Source: CAYXTW01 sp964452645
Lineage (GTDB): Bacteria; Zixibacteria; MSB-5A5; GN15; PGXB01
Length of the DNA stretch: 64,000 nucleotides
Direction of reading: 5' to 3'
Assembly (NCBI GenBank): GCA_964452645.1
Contig: CAYVMO010000003.1
Coordinates: 157,271 to 221,270, forward strand
The stretch's first letter is position 1. Each line of letters begins with the position of its first letter. The notes under the pieces were generated by a model. That model made no database searches. It was not told the DNA's origin and saw only the letters and a list, made by a program, of their open reading frames with translations. This document shows positions 20,724 through 29,668 of this stretch, in pieces. The translations under genes were made by a program, and so were the position numbers.

Positions 20724-21458
20724 TTATTTATTCGAATGCTCTTCCGGTTTTTGCCCCGGAATTCTGATTGTCCGTTCGACCGGGATCGTGAACCGTGTTG
20801 TCGCCTTATCGGTCAATTGGATAGTTATCGACTTTTTGAATTCCTGTGGGATATAATCATCCAATATCTCAATACTGCCTTCCTCGGATTTTCCTGCTTT
20901 CACTTTGTTCGGCAACTTCAATTTGAACATATCCTGCGGCATATCAATGAGGTTTATGTCAACATCTTCATCGGAGATATTGGTTATTTTAAATCCCATT
21001 TTTTTCCGTTCTTTCTCTCCGAATTGAGAAATATTAAACTTATATGGTTTAATTATTATAGGGAAAGTAGAATCCGGATTGGTAACAATATCGGCATCGA
21101 TTTCGACCCTTTTCATATCCGGCCCTTCATTGGTCTGAATCGACGGTTTTTTGACCCGGCGGCCGCGGTAAGATTTAGTTGAGAAGATTATTTCCAGTCT
21201 TGTGCTGTCCCCGACAGCAAGCTCCTGTTTCTCAAGCGGAGCTTTTGTGCAGCCTCAGCCAGGCGAGACTTTAATTATTTTAAGACTATCGGTTCCGGTT
21301 GAATGAAGCCAAAAAACATGACTTATGGTCGAATTCTGAGGTGCGTATCCGAAATCGAATGACGCTTCAGGAATCGAAAGCTGGGGTTCAGCGTAAGCGA
21401 AACTCCATGAAATTGCGATCGCAACCAATAGAAACAAACTCAATCTTCCAATCTTCAT
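20724..21458 (-). CDS. DUF1573 protein, probable selenoprotein (in-frame TGA at codon 68)
   Basis: One reading frame runs from ATG 21458 to the stop at 20724 and is interrupted only by TGA at 21257-21255. Read as selenocysteine, it gives a 244-residue secreted protein with a signal peptide and an N-terminal DUF1573 domain. The TGA sits in KVSPG-U-GCTKAPL, exactly where DUF1573 proteins have the first Cys of a Cys-x-Cys or CGC motif. The adjacent paralogue has KVDSY-C-DC at this place. U68 and C70 are the only such residues, so a UxC redox or metal site is likely. The frame after the TGA stays open for 177 codons and aligns with the paralogue to its end. GGAGG precedes the ATG by seven bases. 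The alternative is a nonsense mutation or base error of TGC/TGT. Confidence 0.72.
21204..21257 (-). promoter_or_regulatory. Candidate SECIS region: in-frame TGA with two adjacent hairpins
   Basis: In the mRNA, the UGA (21257-21255) is followed after ten bases by a perfect seven-pair stem (AAGCUCC with GGAGCUU, 21244-21219). Its 12-base loop begins with G. A second perfect six-pair stem (GCUGUC-GGG-GACAGC, 21218-21204) abuts it. As I recall, the bacterial SECIS consensus asks for a stem-loop soon after the UGA with a G at the start of the apical loop, and the first hairpin fits that. I have not computed folding energy, and short stems occur by chance in coding sequence. Confidence 0.5.
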
Positions 21459-21531
21459 ATTTATTCCTCCAAATACCGCAAAACAAGTTATATTATCGTC
21501 ATTTGTAAGCGCTATCTTAGCAATATGTTAT

Positions 21532-21559
21532 AATCTAATTAAAATACGTTTTCTGTCAA
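21532..21559 (-). promoter_or_regulatory. Possible promoter of the probable selenoprotein gene
   Basis: On the minus strand TTGACA (21559-21554) is followed after 16 bases by TAGATT (21537-21532). The -35 is perfect and the -10 is four of six. It lies about 75 bases before the ATG at 21458, in the gap between the two DUF1573 genes. Confidence 0.35.
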
Positions 21560-21580
21560 GCTCATTATTGATTTTTTCCC

Positions 21581-22294
21581 TTACTTCCTTCCGTCTGGCC
21601 TGAAAATCTTTCTTCTGACCGGAATGGAATAATGTTTTTCCTCCGATTTTTCGTCAATATACTCAAAGGTTATCGATTTTTCAAATTCCGAAGCGATACC
21701 TTTTTCATTCAAAGTTATTTTTCCGACGGCCGTATCATGAGGGAGAATATAAAGGGGAAAATCAAGGTCATAAAATTCATCATCGTTGTAAATAAGTCTA
21801 AGCGGGACCGTTTCGGAAGTCACATTTATAATATATATCGGAAATTCACGCTGCACCGAATCGCCGAATTGCGAGGCCACAACGCTGTGGGGATCCACAT
21901 AAATCGGTTTTAGTTTCCGATGATCAAGGACAATGTCGGCGATGACCCTGATATATTTTTCTCTCTCCGGCCCGTTGTAATAAAAATGAGGCCGCCATTC
22001 ATGATGGGATGAATATGAAGCGGAAGAAAATGCCATTTCCGCGACCAGGCTGTCTCCGGGCAATATAGTCGCTTCATTAAATGGCACAAGGATGCAGTCA
22101 CAATAAGAGTCGACCTTGTGGATTCTGACCGGCGTATCCCCGGTCGATTTCAGGACGATTTTCCGATAATACTTCGTATATTGAGGAACTCTTCCGAAGT
22201 CCAGTTTATTCGGAATTATTTCCAGCTTGGCGCCGGCAAAAGCAGTCATATCGCCGGCCAATAACAGGATCAGTAAAAGCTGCAAAATACGCAT
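21581..22294 (-). CDS. Secreted DUF1573 protein, cysteine-containing paralogue
   Basis: I place the start at ATG 22294, preceded by GAGGG at a seven-base spacing and opening into a signal peptide (MRILQLLLILLL). The frame extends 43 codons further upstream, but that part does not look like export signal or domain. The resulting protein has 237 residues and aligns end to end with the neighbouring TGA-containing gene: LDFGRVPQ against FDFGYAPQ, VDSYCDC against VSPGUGC, and FEKSITFEY against FKKSITIQL near the end. DUF1573 is an Ig-like beta fold, usually secreted or outer-membrane linked, without an assigned activity known to me. It serves as the Cys-form control for the probable selenoprotein. 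Confidence 0.8.
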   Translation of the reverse strand: MRILQLLLILLLAGDMTAFAGAKLEIIPNKLDFGRVPQYTKYYRKIVLKSTGDTPVRIHKVDSYCDCILVPFNEATILPGDSLVAEMAFSSASYSSHHEWRPHFYYNGPEREKYIRVIADIVLDHRKLKPIYVDPHSVVASQFGDSVQREFPIYIINVTSETVPLRLIYNDDEFYDLDFPLYILPHDTAVGKITLNEKGIASEFEKSITFEYIDEKSEEKHYSIPVRRKIFRPDGRK

Positions 22295-22490
22295 AACCAT
22301 ACCCTCATTGATAACATTATAAAACACTAAGTATATTTGGTTCCCAAAAAAAGGCAACCTTTTTTGAGCAAAATGACTCGGGAGCGGTTGATTTTTTAGT
22401 CGCCAATGCGTACCTTCCCGCAATGATTATTTTTGCCAATATCAAAATCGCGAATTTTAACCCGATTCGGGAAATTAAGTGAGGAGCCTT

Positions 22491-23858
22491 ATGACGCCGG
22501 GAAAATATTTAGATGAGCACAAAAAACAAAGACTTCATGAATTAATTGAATTCCTGAAATTCCCCTCCATATCGGCCAGGAGCGAGCACAATAAGGATTT
22601 ACAGGCCTGTGCCGAATGGCTGGCGAATCATCTCAATTCGATTGGAATTAAGTCAAGAATTTATCCAACCGAGGCTCATCCTGCGGTTTTCGGAAGTAAA
22701 ATCAGCTCGCCGGGTAAATTGACCGTACTGTACTATGGACATTATGACGTCCAGCCGGTGGAGCCGCTTGATTTGTGGCATTCGCCGCCGTTTGAGCCGG
22801 TCATCAAGGATGGCCGTATTATCGCCCGAGGCGCGACCGACGACAAGGGTCAACTTATGACACATGTCAAGGCGCTGGAGGCCTACATGAAAACCGGTAC
22901 CGAGTTGCCAATCAATATCAAGATGATATTCGAGGGGGATGAGGAATCGGGTGCCGAGGCCCTGGGCGAATTTATTAAAAATAATGCCGAATTGCTGAAG
23001 GCTGATATAATCGTCGTTTCCGACAGCTCGCAGTTCGGAAAAGGTCAGCCGGCCGTGACGTATGGGCTCCGCGGGATTGCGGCTGTCGAAGTAAAGATTA
23101 CCGGGCCCGATCATGATTTGCATTCCGGCAGTTACGGGGGTTCGGTTCCCAACCCGGTTAATGTCCTGGCTAAAATTATTGCCGGGATGCATGATAACGA
23201 CGGTCGTATTTTGATTGACGGTTTTTATGATAATGTCATTCCGATAACCGATTGGGAACGAGAGCAGTTTGCGAAACTGCCGTTTGATCGTGATAGATTC
23301 CTGGCTGAAGTCGGCTCCCGAGAGCTGCACGGTGAAAAGGATTATTCCATTTATGAGCAGCTCTGGTCACGGCCGACACTGGATGTTAACGGAATCACCG
23401 GCGGCTATCAGGGGGAAGGCGGGAAAACCATTATTCCCTCCTGGGCTTCGGCCAAAATAACGATGCGGCTGGTTCCGAATCAAAAGCCGGATGAGATTCT
23501 TGAGAAATTCGAAAGCTATTTTCGAAAAATTTGTCCTGGTTATGTAGATTGCGAAATCAATATTCACGGTGGCGCCGCCGCCGTTGTCGTGCCGACCGAC
23601 GGACCCTGGCTGGAAGCGGCCGGAAAGGCAATCAAGAGAGGTTTCGAGGTCAATCCGGTTTTTATTAAAGAAGGCGGTTCGATTCCGGTTGTCGGGACAT
23701 TCAAAAAAGTTCTCGGTCTCGACACGCTTCTTTTAGGCTGGGGGCAGCATGACGATAACGCCCATTCACCCAATGAACGTTTTTCCATAGATGATTTTGA
23801 GCGTGGATGTTATTCGGCCCTGGCTTTAATTGATGAATTATCGAAAGTTAAGGCTTAA
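22491..23858 (+). CDS. M20 family metallopeptidase (dipeptidase type)
   Basis: This enzyme of about 455 residues belongs to the M20/M25/M40 zinc peptidases. Metal-binding signatures are visible in order: YYGHYDVQPV (first His and Asp), ATDDKGQ, EGDEESGA (Glu-Glu pair) and the late GWGQHDDNAHSPNE (His). A dimerisation domain lies at about 200-310. The best matches I recall are cytosolic dipeptidases such as CNDP/DapE-like M20 proteins. The ATG at 22491 has GAGGAG just upstream; a GTG at 22479 in frame is less likely. The SDR gene starts two bases after its stop, so the two are an operon. Confidence 0.93.
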   Translation: MTPGKYLDEHKKQRLHELIEFLKFPSISARSEHNKDLQACAEWLANHLNSIGIKSRIYPTEAHPAVFGSKISSPGKLTVLYYGHYDVQPVEPLDLWHSPPFEPVIKDGRIIARGATDDKGQLMTHVKALEAYMKTGTELPINIKMIFEGDEESGAEALGEFIKNNAELLKADIIVVSDSSQFGKGQPAVTYGLRGIAAVEVKITGPDHDLHSGSYGGSVPNPVNVLAKIIAGMHDNDGRILIDGFYDNVIPITDWEREQFAKLPFDRDRFLAEVGSRELHGEKDYSIYEQLWSRPTLDVNGITGGYQGEGGKTIIPSWASAKITMRLVPNQKPDEILEKFESYFRKICPGYVDCEINIHGGAAAVVVPTDGPWLEAAGKAIKRGFEVNPVFIKEGGSIPVVGTFKKVLGLDTLLLGWGQHDDNAHSPNERFSIDDFERGCYSALALIDELSKVKA

Positions 23859-23860
23859 CT

Positions 23861-24652
23861 GTGGACTTGAAGATTAAGAATAGAGCCGCACTTATAACCG
23901 GAGCCTCAGCCGGTCTTGGTTTTGCCGCGGCGATGGCTCTGGCGGACGAAGGTGTGAAAGTGGCTATCAATTCCCGCTCCGGTGAAAATCTGCAAAAGGC
24001 CTCCGAAAAAATCGAGATGAAAACAGGGATTAAACCATTGGCGGTTATTGGAGATATCTCCGAAGCAGGTGTCGCGGAGAAGATTGTCAAGCAATCTGCT
24101 GACCGATTGGGATCGATTGACATCCTGGTTTCAAACTGCGGCGGCCCGCCTGCGGGCCTTTTTATGCAGCATGATAAAGAAAGCTGGCAAAAATCCGCAG
24201 ATTTGACATTATTTTCAGCCATAAATCTTTCCCGAGCGGTACTGCCCGGTATGATTGAGAAAAAATGGGGACGAATTATCTTTATCACTTCCGTGGCGGT
24301 GAAACAACCGATCGATAATCTGATAATATCGAATTGCCTCCGGGCCGGAGTGACCGGTTTTGCCAAATCGATTTCGAATGAATATGCCGCTTCGGGGATT
24401 ACCGTCAATACCGTCTGTCCGGGCTATACCGAGACGGAACGCCTGAAAGATCTGGCGCAACATCAATCGGAAGCGAGCGGCATTAGTATTGACGAAGCAT
24501 ATGCCGGTTGGACTCGAAATGTTCCGGCGGCACGTCTGGGCCGGCCGGAAGAACTGGCGGCATTGATTACGTTTCTGGCATCGGAGAAGGCCTCGTATAT
24601 TACCGGAACCTCGATTCCCGTTGACGGCGGCTATGCGAAGGGATTACTATAG
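23861..24652 (+). CDS. Atypical short-chain dehydrogenase/reductase-like protein
   Basis: This 263-residue protein starts at a GTG two bases after the peptidase stop. It has the Rossmann motif TGASAGLG (13-20) and the NAG-like SNCGG segment (91-95), plus a C-terminal FLASEKASYITG..PVDGG typical of FabG-like SDRs. The catalytic Ser144 is present, but the YxxxK pair is replaced by S157-NCL-R161. A group of FabG-like proteins with this change is known (the BKR-like, SDR-like group without a perfect tetrad), so it is probably a conserved variant and not a broken gene. Its substrate is unknown, and ordinary ketoreductase activity is doubtful. Confidence 0.88.
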   Translation: MDLKIKNRAALITGASAGLGFAAAMALADEGVKVAINSRSGENLQKASEKIEMKTGIKPLAVIGDISEAGVAEKIVKQSADRLGSIDILVSNCGGPPAGLFMQHDKESWQKSADLTLFSAINLSRAVLPGMIEKKWGRIIFITSVAVKQPIDNLIISNCLRAGVTGFAKSISNEYAASGITVNTVCPGYTETERLKDLAQHQSEASGISIDEAYAGWTRNVPAARLGRPEELAALITFLASEKASYITGTSIPVDGGYAKGLL

Positions 24653-24725
24653 CGACTTTACGTCGATTATATAAAACGGTAATTGTTTAAATAAAATTGT
24701 CAGCTATTATTGATAACTATTCTAT

Positions 24726-25619
24726 TTGAGTAATTCGGACCAAAGACAAAAGCCGCTCTGGTTTCTCTATCTGGTACTCCTCGGTCATCAGGTCGTAACC
24801 GCTTTTGCCTTTCCGATGGCCAAGCTGGGCTTAAATGAGATCGAACCATTTACCTATGCTTTCTTAAGATTCGCGCTCGCCTCGGTACTTTATATCCCGG
24901 TTCTGTTTCTTCTAAGGAAGAAAAAAACCATCCCGTTTAGGGATCATGTCAGAATTTTTATAGTCGGCATTGTTCTGATACCGTTCAATCAGGTGATATT
25001 TCTCGTCGGCCAATCAAAAACCACAGCCGGCCATTCGAGCTTGCTCTTTGCAACCATTCCGATTTTTATTTATGCTCTGGCCGTCATTTTTTTAAAAGAA
25101 AAGGCAACTCTTCGACGCACTTTCGGAATATTGATTGCGGCCGTCGGCGTGTATCTTATTCTTTCCGGCGGGCACGTGCAGTTCAGCGGAAGTTATCTGG
25201 TCGGCGATTCACTTGTGCTGGTTGCCGTTGTTGCCTGGGCGGTCGCAACTGTAATGGTCAAGCCGCTGGCGGTCAAGTACGGTGCTTTCCGCGTAACCGG
25301 CCTGGCGCTGTTGTACGGCTCTCTGTTATATATGCCGTATGGCTTTTATAAATCGTTATCTTTTCGATTAACCGATTTAACCGCCGCCGCCTGGATTTCC
25401 ATATTATATCTGGCTGTTATTGTATCGGTTCTGGCCTATTTCCTGTGGTACTGGGTTTTGAAATATATGGAGGCCTCGCGCGTGGCGGTGATTCAAAATA
25501 TCCAGCCGATTATCGCCTCGGCCGTCGCCGTCCCTTTATTAAATGAGACGATCGGACGAAATTTTATTATCGGCGGGATAATTGTTATCACCGGGGTTGT
25601 TCTGACAGAATTGGAATAA
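24726..25619 (+). CDS. EamA family (DMT) transporter
   Basis: This 297-residue membrane protein has ten hydrophobic helices arranged as two EamA repeats; the second repeat begins near residue 155. It resembles the RhaT/YdcZ-type drug/metabolite transporters, which carry small metabolites across the inner membrane; the substrate cannot be told. The frame opens with TTG at 24726 and I see no good ribosome site, so the start is uncertain, but the first helix requires a start near here. Confidence 0.88.
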   Translation: MSNSDQRQKPLWFLYLVLLGHQVVTAFAFPMAKLGLNEIEPFTYAFLRFALASVLYIPVLFLLRKKKTIPFRDHVRIFIVGIVLIPFNQVIFLVGQSKTTAGHSSLLFATIPIFIYALAVIFLKEKATLRRTFGILIAAVGVYLILSGGHVQFSGSYLVGDSLVLVAVVAWAVATVMVKPLAVKYGAFRVTGLALLYGSLLYMPYGFYKSLSFRLTDLTAAAWISILYLAVIVSVLAYFLWYWVLKYMEASRVAVIQNIQPIIASAVAVPLLNETIGRNFIIGGIIVITGVVLTELE

Positions 25620-25701
25620 TCGTTATGTTTTTTTCTGACCATTTGTCGATTATTTTGTTATAGTGAAATAAGAACATAATATATTTTGGAGTGATATCTC
25701 G

Positions 25702-26385
25702 ATGCATAAATTGAATTCATCAAGCGAAGGGAAAAAAGAGCCCGCCGATCGCGACCTGTGGTCGGTTTTCAGGATTATGTCGGAATTCGTTGAAGGTTTC
25801 GATACGCTGCGATATCTTCATCCGGCCGTTTCCATTTTCGGCTCCTCGGCTTTGCCCGAGAAATCGAAATACTATCAACTGGCCCGCGACGTCGCCCGAA
25901 AATTGTCCGATGCAGGGTTTTCCATCATTACCGGAGGCGGGCCAAGCATTATGGAGGCCGCCAACCGCGGCGGATATGAAGGGAAATCGAAATCGGTCGG
26001 ATTGAATATAGAAATCCCTCACGAGCAACAACCCAATAAATATCAGAATATATCACTTCACTTTCGTTATTTCTTCGCCCGCAAGGTGATGTTCGTTAAA
26101 TACGCCTCGGCTATTGTAATTATGCCGGGCGGATTCGGCACGCTTGACGAACTGTTTGAGATGCTGACTCTGATTCAGACCGAAAAGGTGTTTCATTTTC
26201 CGGTTGTGCTGGTCGGCTCGGATTTCTGGGGTGGCTTAATCGATTGGATTGTATCCAGCCCCATCGGCGTCGGGACATTATCAAAAGACGATCTGAAATT
26301 ATTTTCATTGACCGATGATCCCGACGAGGTCGTTCGGATAATTAAGGAAGGTTACGCCAAGGTTCGTCGCTCGAAAGCTATTTAG
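25702..26385 (+). CDS. LOG family protein (TIGR00730 Rossmann-fold)
   Basis: This 227-residue cytosolic protein has the LOG-family motifs: GGGPSIMEAANRG near residue 75 and PGGFGTLDELFE near residue 140. LOG proteins of the LONELY GUY type release cytokinin-like bases from nucleoside 5'-monophosphates and act as nucleotide 5'-monophosphate phosphoribohydrolases; in most bacteria the physiological role is unclear. GGAGTGA precedes the ATG. The stop lies nine bases from the end of the convergent membrane-protein gene, with no terminator visible between. Confidence 0.92.
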   Translation: MHKLNSSSEGKKEPADRDLWSVFRIMSEFVEGFDTLRYLHPAVSIFGSSALPEKSKYYQLARDVARKLSDAGFSIITGGGPSIMEAANRGGYEGKSKSVGLNIEIPHEQQPNKYQNISLHFRYFFARKVMFVKYASAIVIMPGGFGTLDELFEMLTLIQTEKVFHFPVVLVGSDFWGGLIDWIVSSPIGVGTLSKDDLKLFSLTDDPDEVVRIIKEGYAKVRRSKAI

Positions 26386-26394
26386 CCGGATATA

Positions 26395-27609
26395 TTACAT
26401 GTCTGCTGTCTGAAACCGTCTTCGGCTTAATTCCACGATCAGAAAAATTATCGCAAGGGAAATATGTATTCCCATGTAAATCCAGTTTCCGTCATGCCAG
26501 GCGCGGTATTCGAACTCCGGGAAAAGCAGTTTGGAAATTGAAATTGAAACAGCCAAAAGAATTATTAAAATGGTATGACTTATCCATTTATTATATCTAT
26601 AGAACACATCTTTAATCTGACTCCCGCGCGTCTTCAGATAGGACAAGACCAGCGGAATCAAAAATATTGCGGGGGGCAGAAACAATCGACTTTCTCGAAA
26701 ATGACCGTAGATATAGGTCGATACTATACATCCAAGCGTGGTGAGGACCGCCCCGAAACGGATTGGATTTGCATATTGGGAATTGATTTCCGGCTTTTGG
26801 AAGAGTTGATAAAATCCGACCACCCAGATAAATCCAAGAGAAACAATAAATGAAAATATGGAATCACTGGTACGGAGCGCGCCGTCGAAATTAAATTGAT
26901 ATCCGTATTCCGGGTGGGGAAAATAAAAACCGACAAGCAATATCCGTCCTCCGAGGAATAGTGCAAGAGTTAACAAACATATTAAAATCGATTTGCCCGG
27001 GCCACCATTTTCTTGCCGGTATATTATCGCGCACAATATCGGAATAAAAAATATAGCCGTCTCCCGTGCCACCAGGGCGATTGCCATTGTCAGGGCCGCC
27101 AGAATGAATTTATGTCGAATCGCCAATCCCAATGATAGCGGCGCCATTAAATATAGCCAGAAATCCGACCAAGTGAAAATCGGCTCGAAATGCGCCAGAA
27201 ATACGGGTAACGATAAGGCGAATATAATCATACCGATTATACTTAGGCGATGACTGTACCCTAATTGACTGAAATAAAAATAAAGGGCCGGACACATCAG
27301 AAAAAACAACAGGAATTGCAGACCGAAGAATGCAGCTCTGATAGATAAATCGATCTTCTCGTTTAAAAAATTTACTATACCGGTCGTTAAAGGTCGCACC
27401 CGAAATACATCCGCTGAAGAATGCAAATCAAGCTTCATTTGCCAGCTTTCTTCGCTATGATTTAAGGTGCTGGGGCTGGTAAAATGAACGATAATAGTCA
27501 GGCCTGTTAAGAGTGCCGCCAATAGCCAGACGTGAATCCATTTTCCGGGAGGAGTGGCGACCGCCTTAGGCCAAATCCGCTTTTTCGTAGACTCCGTTCC
27601 GTCCGACAC
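26395..27609 (-). CDS. Uncharacterised polytopic membrane protein
   Basis: I do not recognise the family of this 404-residue protein. It has about ten to eleven hydrophobic helices, a soluble loop after the first helix and an ARETAIF motif near residue 180. The loop-first layout resembles GT-C-type glycosyltransferases or polymer-synthesis membrane proteins, but I see no diagnostic acidic motif, so this is a weak analogy. It starts with GTG at 27609 behind AAGGAGG. It follows the M29 aminopeptidase gene by 40 bases and is probably co-transcribed with it, though an inverted repeat (AACCCGA / TCGGGTT, 27631-27651) lies between. Confidence 0.7.
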   Translation of the reverse strand: MSDGTESTKKRIWPKAVATPPGKWIHVWLLAALLTGLTIIVHFTSPSTLNHSEESWQMKLDLHSSADVFRVRPLTTGIVNFLNEKIDLSIRAAFFGLQFLLFFLMCPALYFYFSQLGYSHRLSIIGMIIFALSLPVFLAHFEPIFTWSDFWLYLMAPLSLGLAIRHKFILAALTMAIALVARETAIFFIPILCAIIYRQENGGPGKSILICLLTLALFLGGRILLVGFYFPHPEYGYQFNFDGALRTSDSIFSFIVSLGFIWVVGFYQLFQKPEINSQYANPIRFGAVLTTLGCIVSTYIYGHFRESRLFLPPAIFLIPLVLSYLKTRGSQIKDVFYRYNKWISHTILIILLAVSISISKLLFPEFEYRAWHDGNWIYMGIHISLAIIFLIVELSRRRFQTADM

Positions 27610-27649
27610 TTAATATTTCCCCTCCTTATGAACCCGATTGGTTTTCGGG

Positions 27650-28777
27650 TTATGCCCGGAGGTTTTCCTCCGAGAATGCTTTCTCCAATTCCGGATCGGT
27701 GAAGATGCCGTCTTTGCGAATTAATTTATCATCAAAATATATCTCGCCGCCGCCGTAGTCTTTTCTTTGAATCAACACCAGGTCCCAATGAATGGCCGAC
27801 TTGTTGCCGTTGGGTGCTTCGTCATAACAGCAGCCGGGTGTCAGGTGTATTGAGCCGCGGATTTTTTCGTCGAAAAGCGTGTCTTTCATCGGATGCAAAA
27901 CAAAAGGATTTACGCCGAGAGAAAACTCGCCGACATATCGTGCATTTATATCGGTATCCAGGATTTTATTCAATTTGTCTTCAAATGCCGCCGAGGTTGC
28001 CTTGATTATTTTGCCGTCTTTGAAGGTAAAACTGATGTCGTTATAGACTACACCTTCATGCAGGGACGGCGCATTATATGTAATCGTACCATTGATCGAC
28101 TCCCGGACAGGCGCCGTATAAACCTCACCGTCGGGAATATTACGCGTCCCATCACACTTGACAACATTAATATTTTTAATTGAAAAAGTCAGGTCAGTCC
28201 CCGGTGACTTAATATGCACTTTATCGGTTTTATTCATCAATTCCACCAGCGGGTCCATCACTTTCGACATCTTGGCATAATCCAAACAGCAGACGTCGTA
28301 ATAGAAGTCTTCGAATTTTTCCTGTGATGTTTCCGCCAGTTGGGCCATGGCATTGTTGGGAAATCTCAAAACACACCAGTTGGTGTGCTTGACGCGCTGC
28401 TCAAGGTGCACCGGTTTGTAAAATATTTTCTGAAAGCGCTCCATCTGCCTCGAATCGATATCGGCCAGATCGAACGGATTGTCGGAACCACGTAATCCGA
28501 TGTACGCCGACGCCTTTTTCATCATGTCAAGATGGTAATCCGACAATTTTTGCATCTGATCTTCGCCTGCCGTCCGGAGAAACTGGCGTATTAGCGATTC
28601 ATCATTATAATACCAGAAAGTCACCCCGCCCTTCTCGGTCGCGTACTTGATGATTTCCTTACCCAGTTCAAGCGTCTCGACACCTTTGATTTCAAGATAT
28701 AAAATCTCACCCGGCTGCAGCCTGACCGAATAGTCAATCAGACTTTTTGCCAATACGGTATTGCGTTTGTCCTTCAT
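27650..28777 (-). CDS. M29 family aminopeptidase
   Basis: This 375-residue protein matches the M29 (thermophilic metallo-aminopeptidase, AmpS/PepS) family. Characteristic pieces are SPGTDLTFSI near residue 190, the GEVYTAP segment near 222, the GEFSLGVNP segment near 285 and SAIHWDLVLIQ near 335, which contains a metal-binding His and Asp. The family has two metal ions and removes N-terminal residues from peptides in the cytosol. No signal peptide is present. A possible promoter, TTGCAA with TATCTT 17 bases on, lies at 28833-28805. Confidence 0.9.
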   Translation of the reverse strand: MKDKRNTVLAKSLIDYSVRLQPGEILYLEIKGVETLELGKEIIKYATEKGGVTFWYYNDESLIRQFLRTAGEDQMQKLSDYHLDMMKKASAYIGLRGSDNPFDLADIDSRQMERFQKIFYKPVHLEQRVKHTNWCVLRFPNNAMAQLAETSQEKFEDFYYDVCCLDYAKMSKVMDPLVELMNKTDKVHIKSPGTDLTFSIKNINVVKCDGTRNIPDGEVYTAPVRESINGTITYNAPSLHEGVVYNDISFTFKDGKIIKATSAAFEDKLNKILDTDINARYVGEFSLGVNPFVLHPMKDTLFDEKIRGSIHLTPGCCYDEAPNGNKSAIHWDLVLIQRKDYGGGEIYFDDKLIRKDGIFTDPELEKAFSEENLRA

Positions 28778-28804
28778 GTTAAAAATCCTTTCTTCTTTTT
28801 AGGC

Positions 28805-28833
28805 AAGATACGATATAATGAAATAAATTGCAA
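28805..28833 (-). promoter_or_regulatory. Possible promoter of the M29 aminopeptidase gene
   Basis: TTGCAA and TATCTT on the minus strand are separated by 17 bases and lie about 28 bases before the ATG. Both boxes are imperfect. Confidence 0.35.
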
Positions 28834-29033
28834 GACGCCCGGACATATTTGTATCTATCACAAGATTAGTGAGAGATTTTTTTCCCGATAATTATTAGAT
28901 TTATACTTGCTTAATTTGTATAAGTTATAAGAAGTGATTAATATCCATATATGGATGGATAGTCCAATTGCTGATTTTTCTTGCTTCGAGATTGTTGAAT
29001 TGATTATCTTTTTAAAAAAAGGAATAGCATGAA

Positions 29034-29492
29034 ATGGAAATGAAAGGTACGGAACAGCAGAGTTTTGAACAGTTTCTGTGCGTTAAAATCGGCGGACGCT
29101 GGCTGGCCGTTGATGCCACACGGATCGTCGAAATCATTAATCCGGCCTCCGCGCAAAGCGTCGGTACGCAGGTCAAGGATGACGGTAAGATTATCGATTA
29201 CCACGGTGAAATTTTACAGACTATCCGTCTGGCCGATATCCTGCTCGGCTCCCGTTCTCATTATGATACGTCGCAGCGCATTCTGATTTCCGAGGTGGGG
29301 GAAAGGATGGCCGGTTTGATTGTCGATTCCGCCGAAGAAATTATCAGAATTCCGAAAGACAAGCTATCGATAATTGAACCTGTCTCTTCTGATATGAATA
29401 TCGATTCGCTCGAAGGGGCAATTGAGACCGACGAAAAAGTGATTAATATTTTATCTCTTGATAAATTATATCAGTTGGCCGGAGTCGTTTGA
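29034..29492 (+). CDS. CheW-like chemotaxis coupling protein
   Basis: This 152-residue protein consists of one CheW domain. QFLCVKIGGRWLAVDATRIVEI at the start is the typical first strand pair, and VDSAEEIIRIPKDKL is the second half. CheW proteins tether CheA kinases to receptors. No CheA, receptor or CheY gene is in the window, so it is an orphan here. It may serve a chemotaxis or motility-type array encoded elsewhere. It ends in TGA, followed by non-coding sequence, so TGA is a stop here. Confidence 0.88.
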   Translation: MEMKGTEQQSFEQFLCVKIGGRWLAVDATRIVEIINPASAQSVGTQVKDDGKIIDYHGEILQTIRLADILLGSRSHYDTSQRILISEVGERMAGLIVDSAEEIIRIPKDKLSIIEPVSSDMNIDSLEGAIETDEKVINILSLDKLYQLAGVV

Positions 29493-29668
29493 CGCCGAGA
29501 TATATTTATTATCTAACTGTCTCGGGCAAATAATGGTGTAATCTTTGGGCCTTGTTCATCGGCATTTGTTGACATTTTAACTATCCATTTCATTTTCCGA
29601 CCTATATTGTAATTTTAGTCGCTTATAACTATATTCCCCGAAAACATTTAAACGGTATTGAAACCGGG

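Noticed and set aside
20724..21116. A separate short gene starting at 21116 after the TGA
   Set aside because: It is in the same frame as the upstream half, lacks a signal peptide of its own, and the intervening sequence aligns with the DUF1573 paralogue. One gene is the better explanation.
21255..21257. TGA reassigned to an amino acid genome-wide
   Set aside because: TGA ends other genes cleanly in this window, for example the HlyD adaptor (14588-14590, overlapping the next ATG) and the CheW gene (29490-29492).
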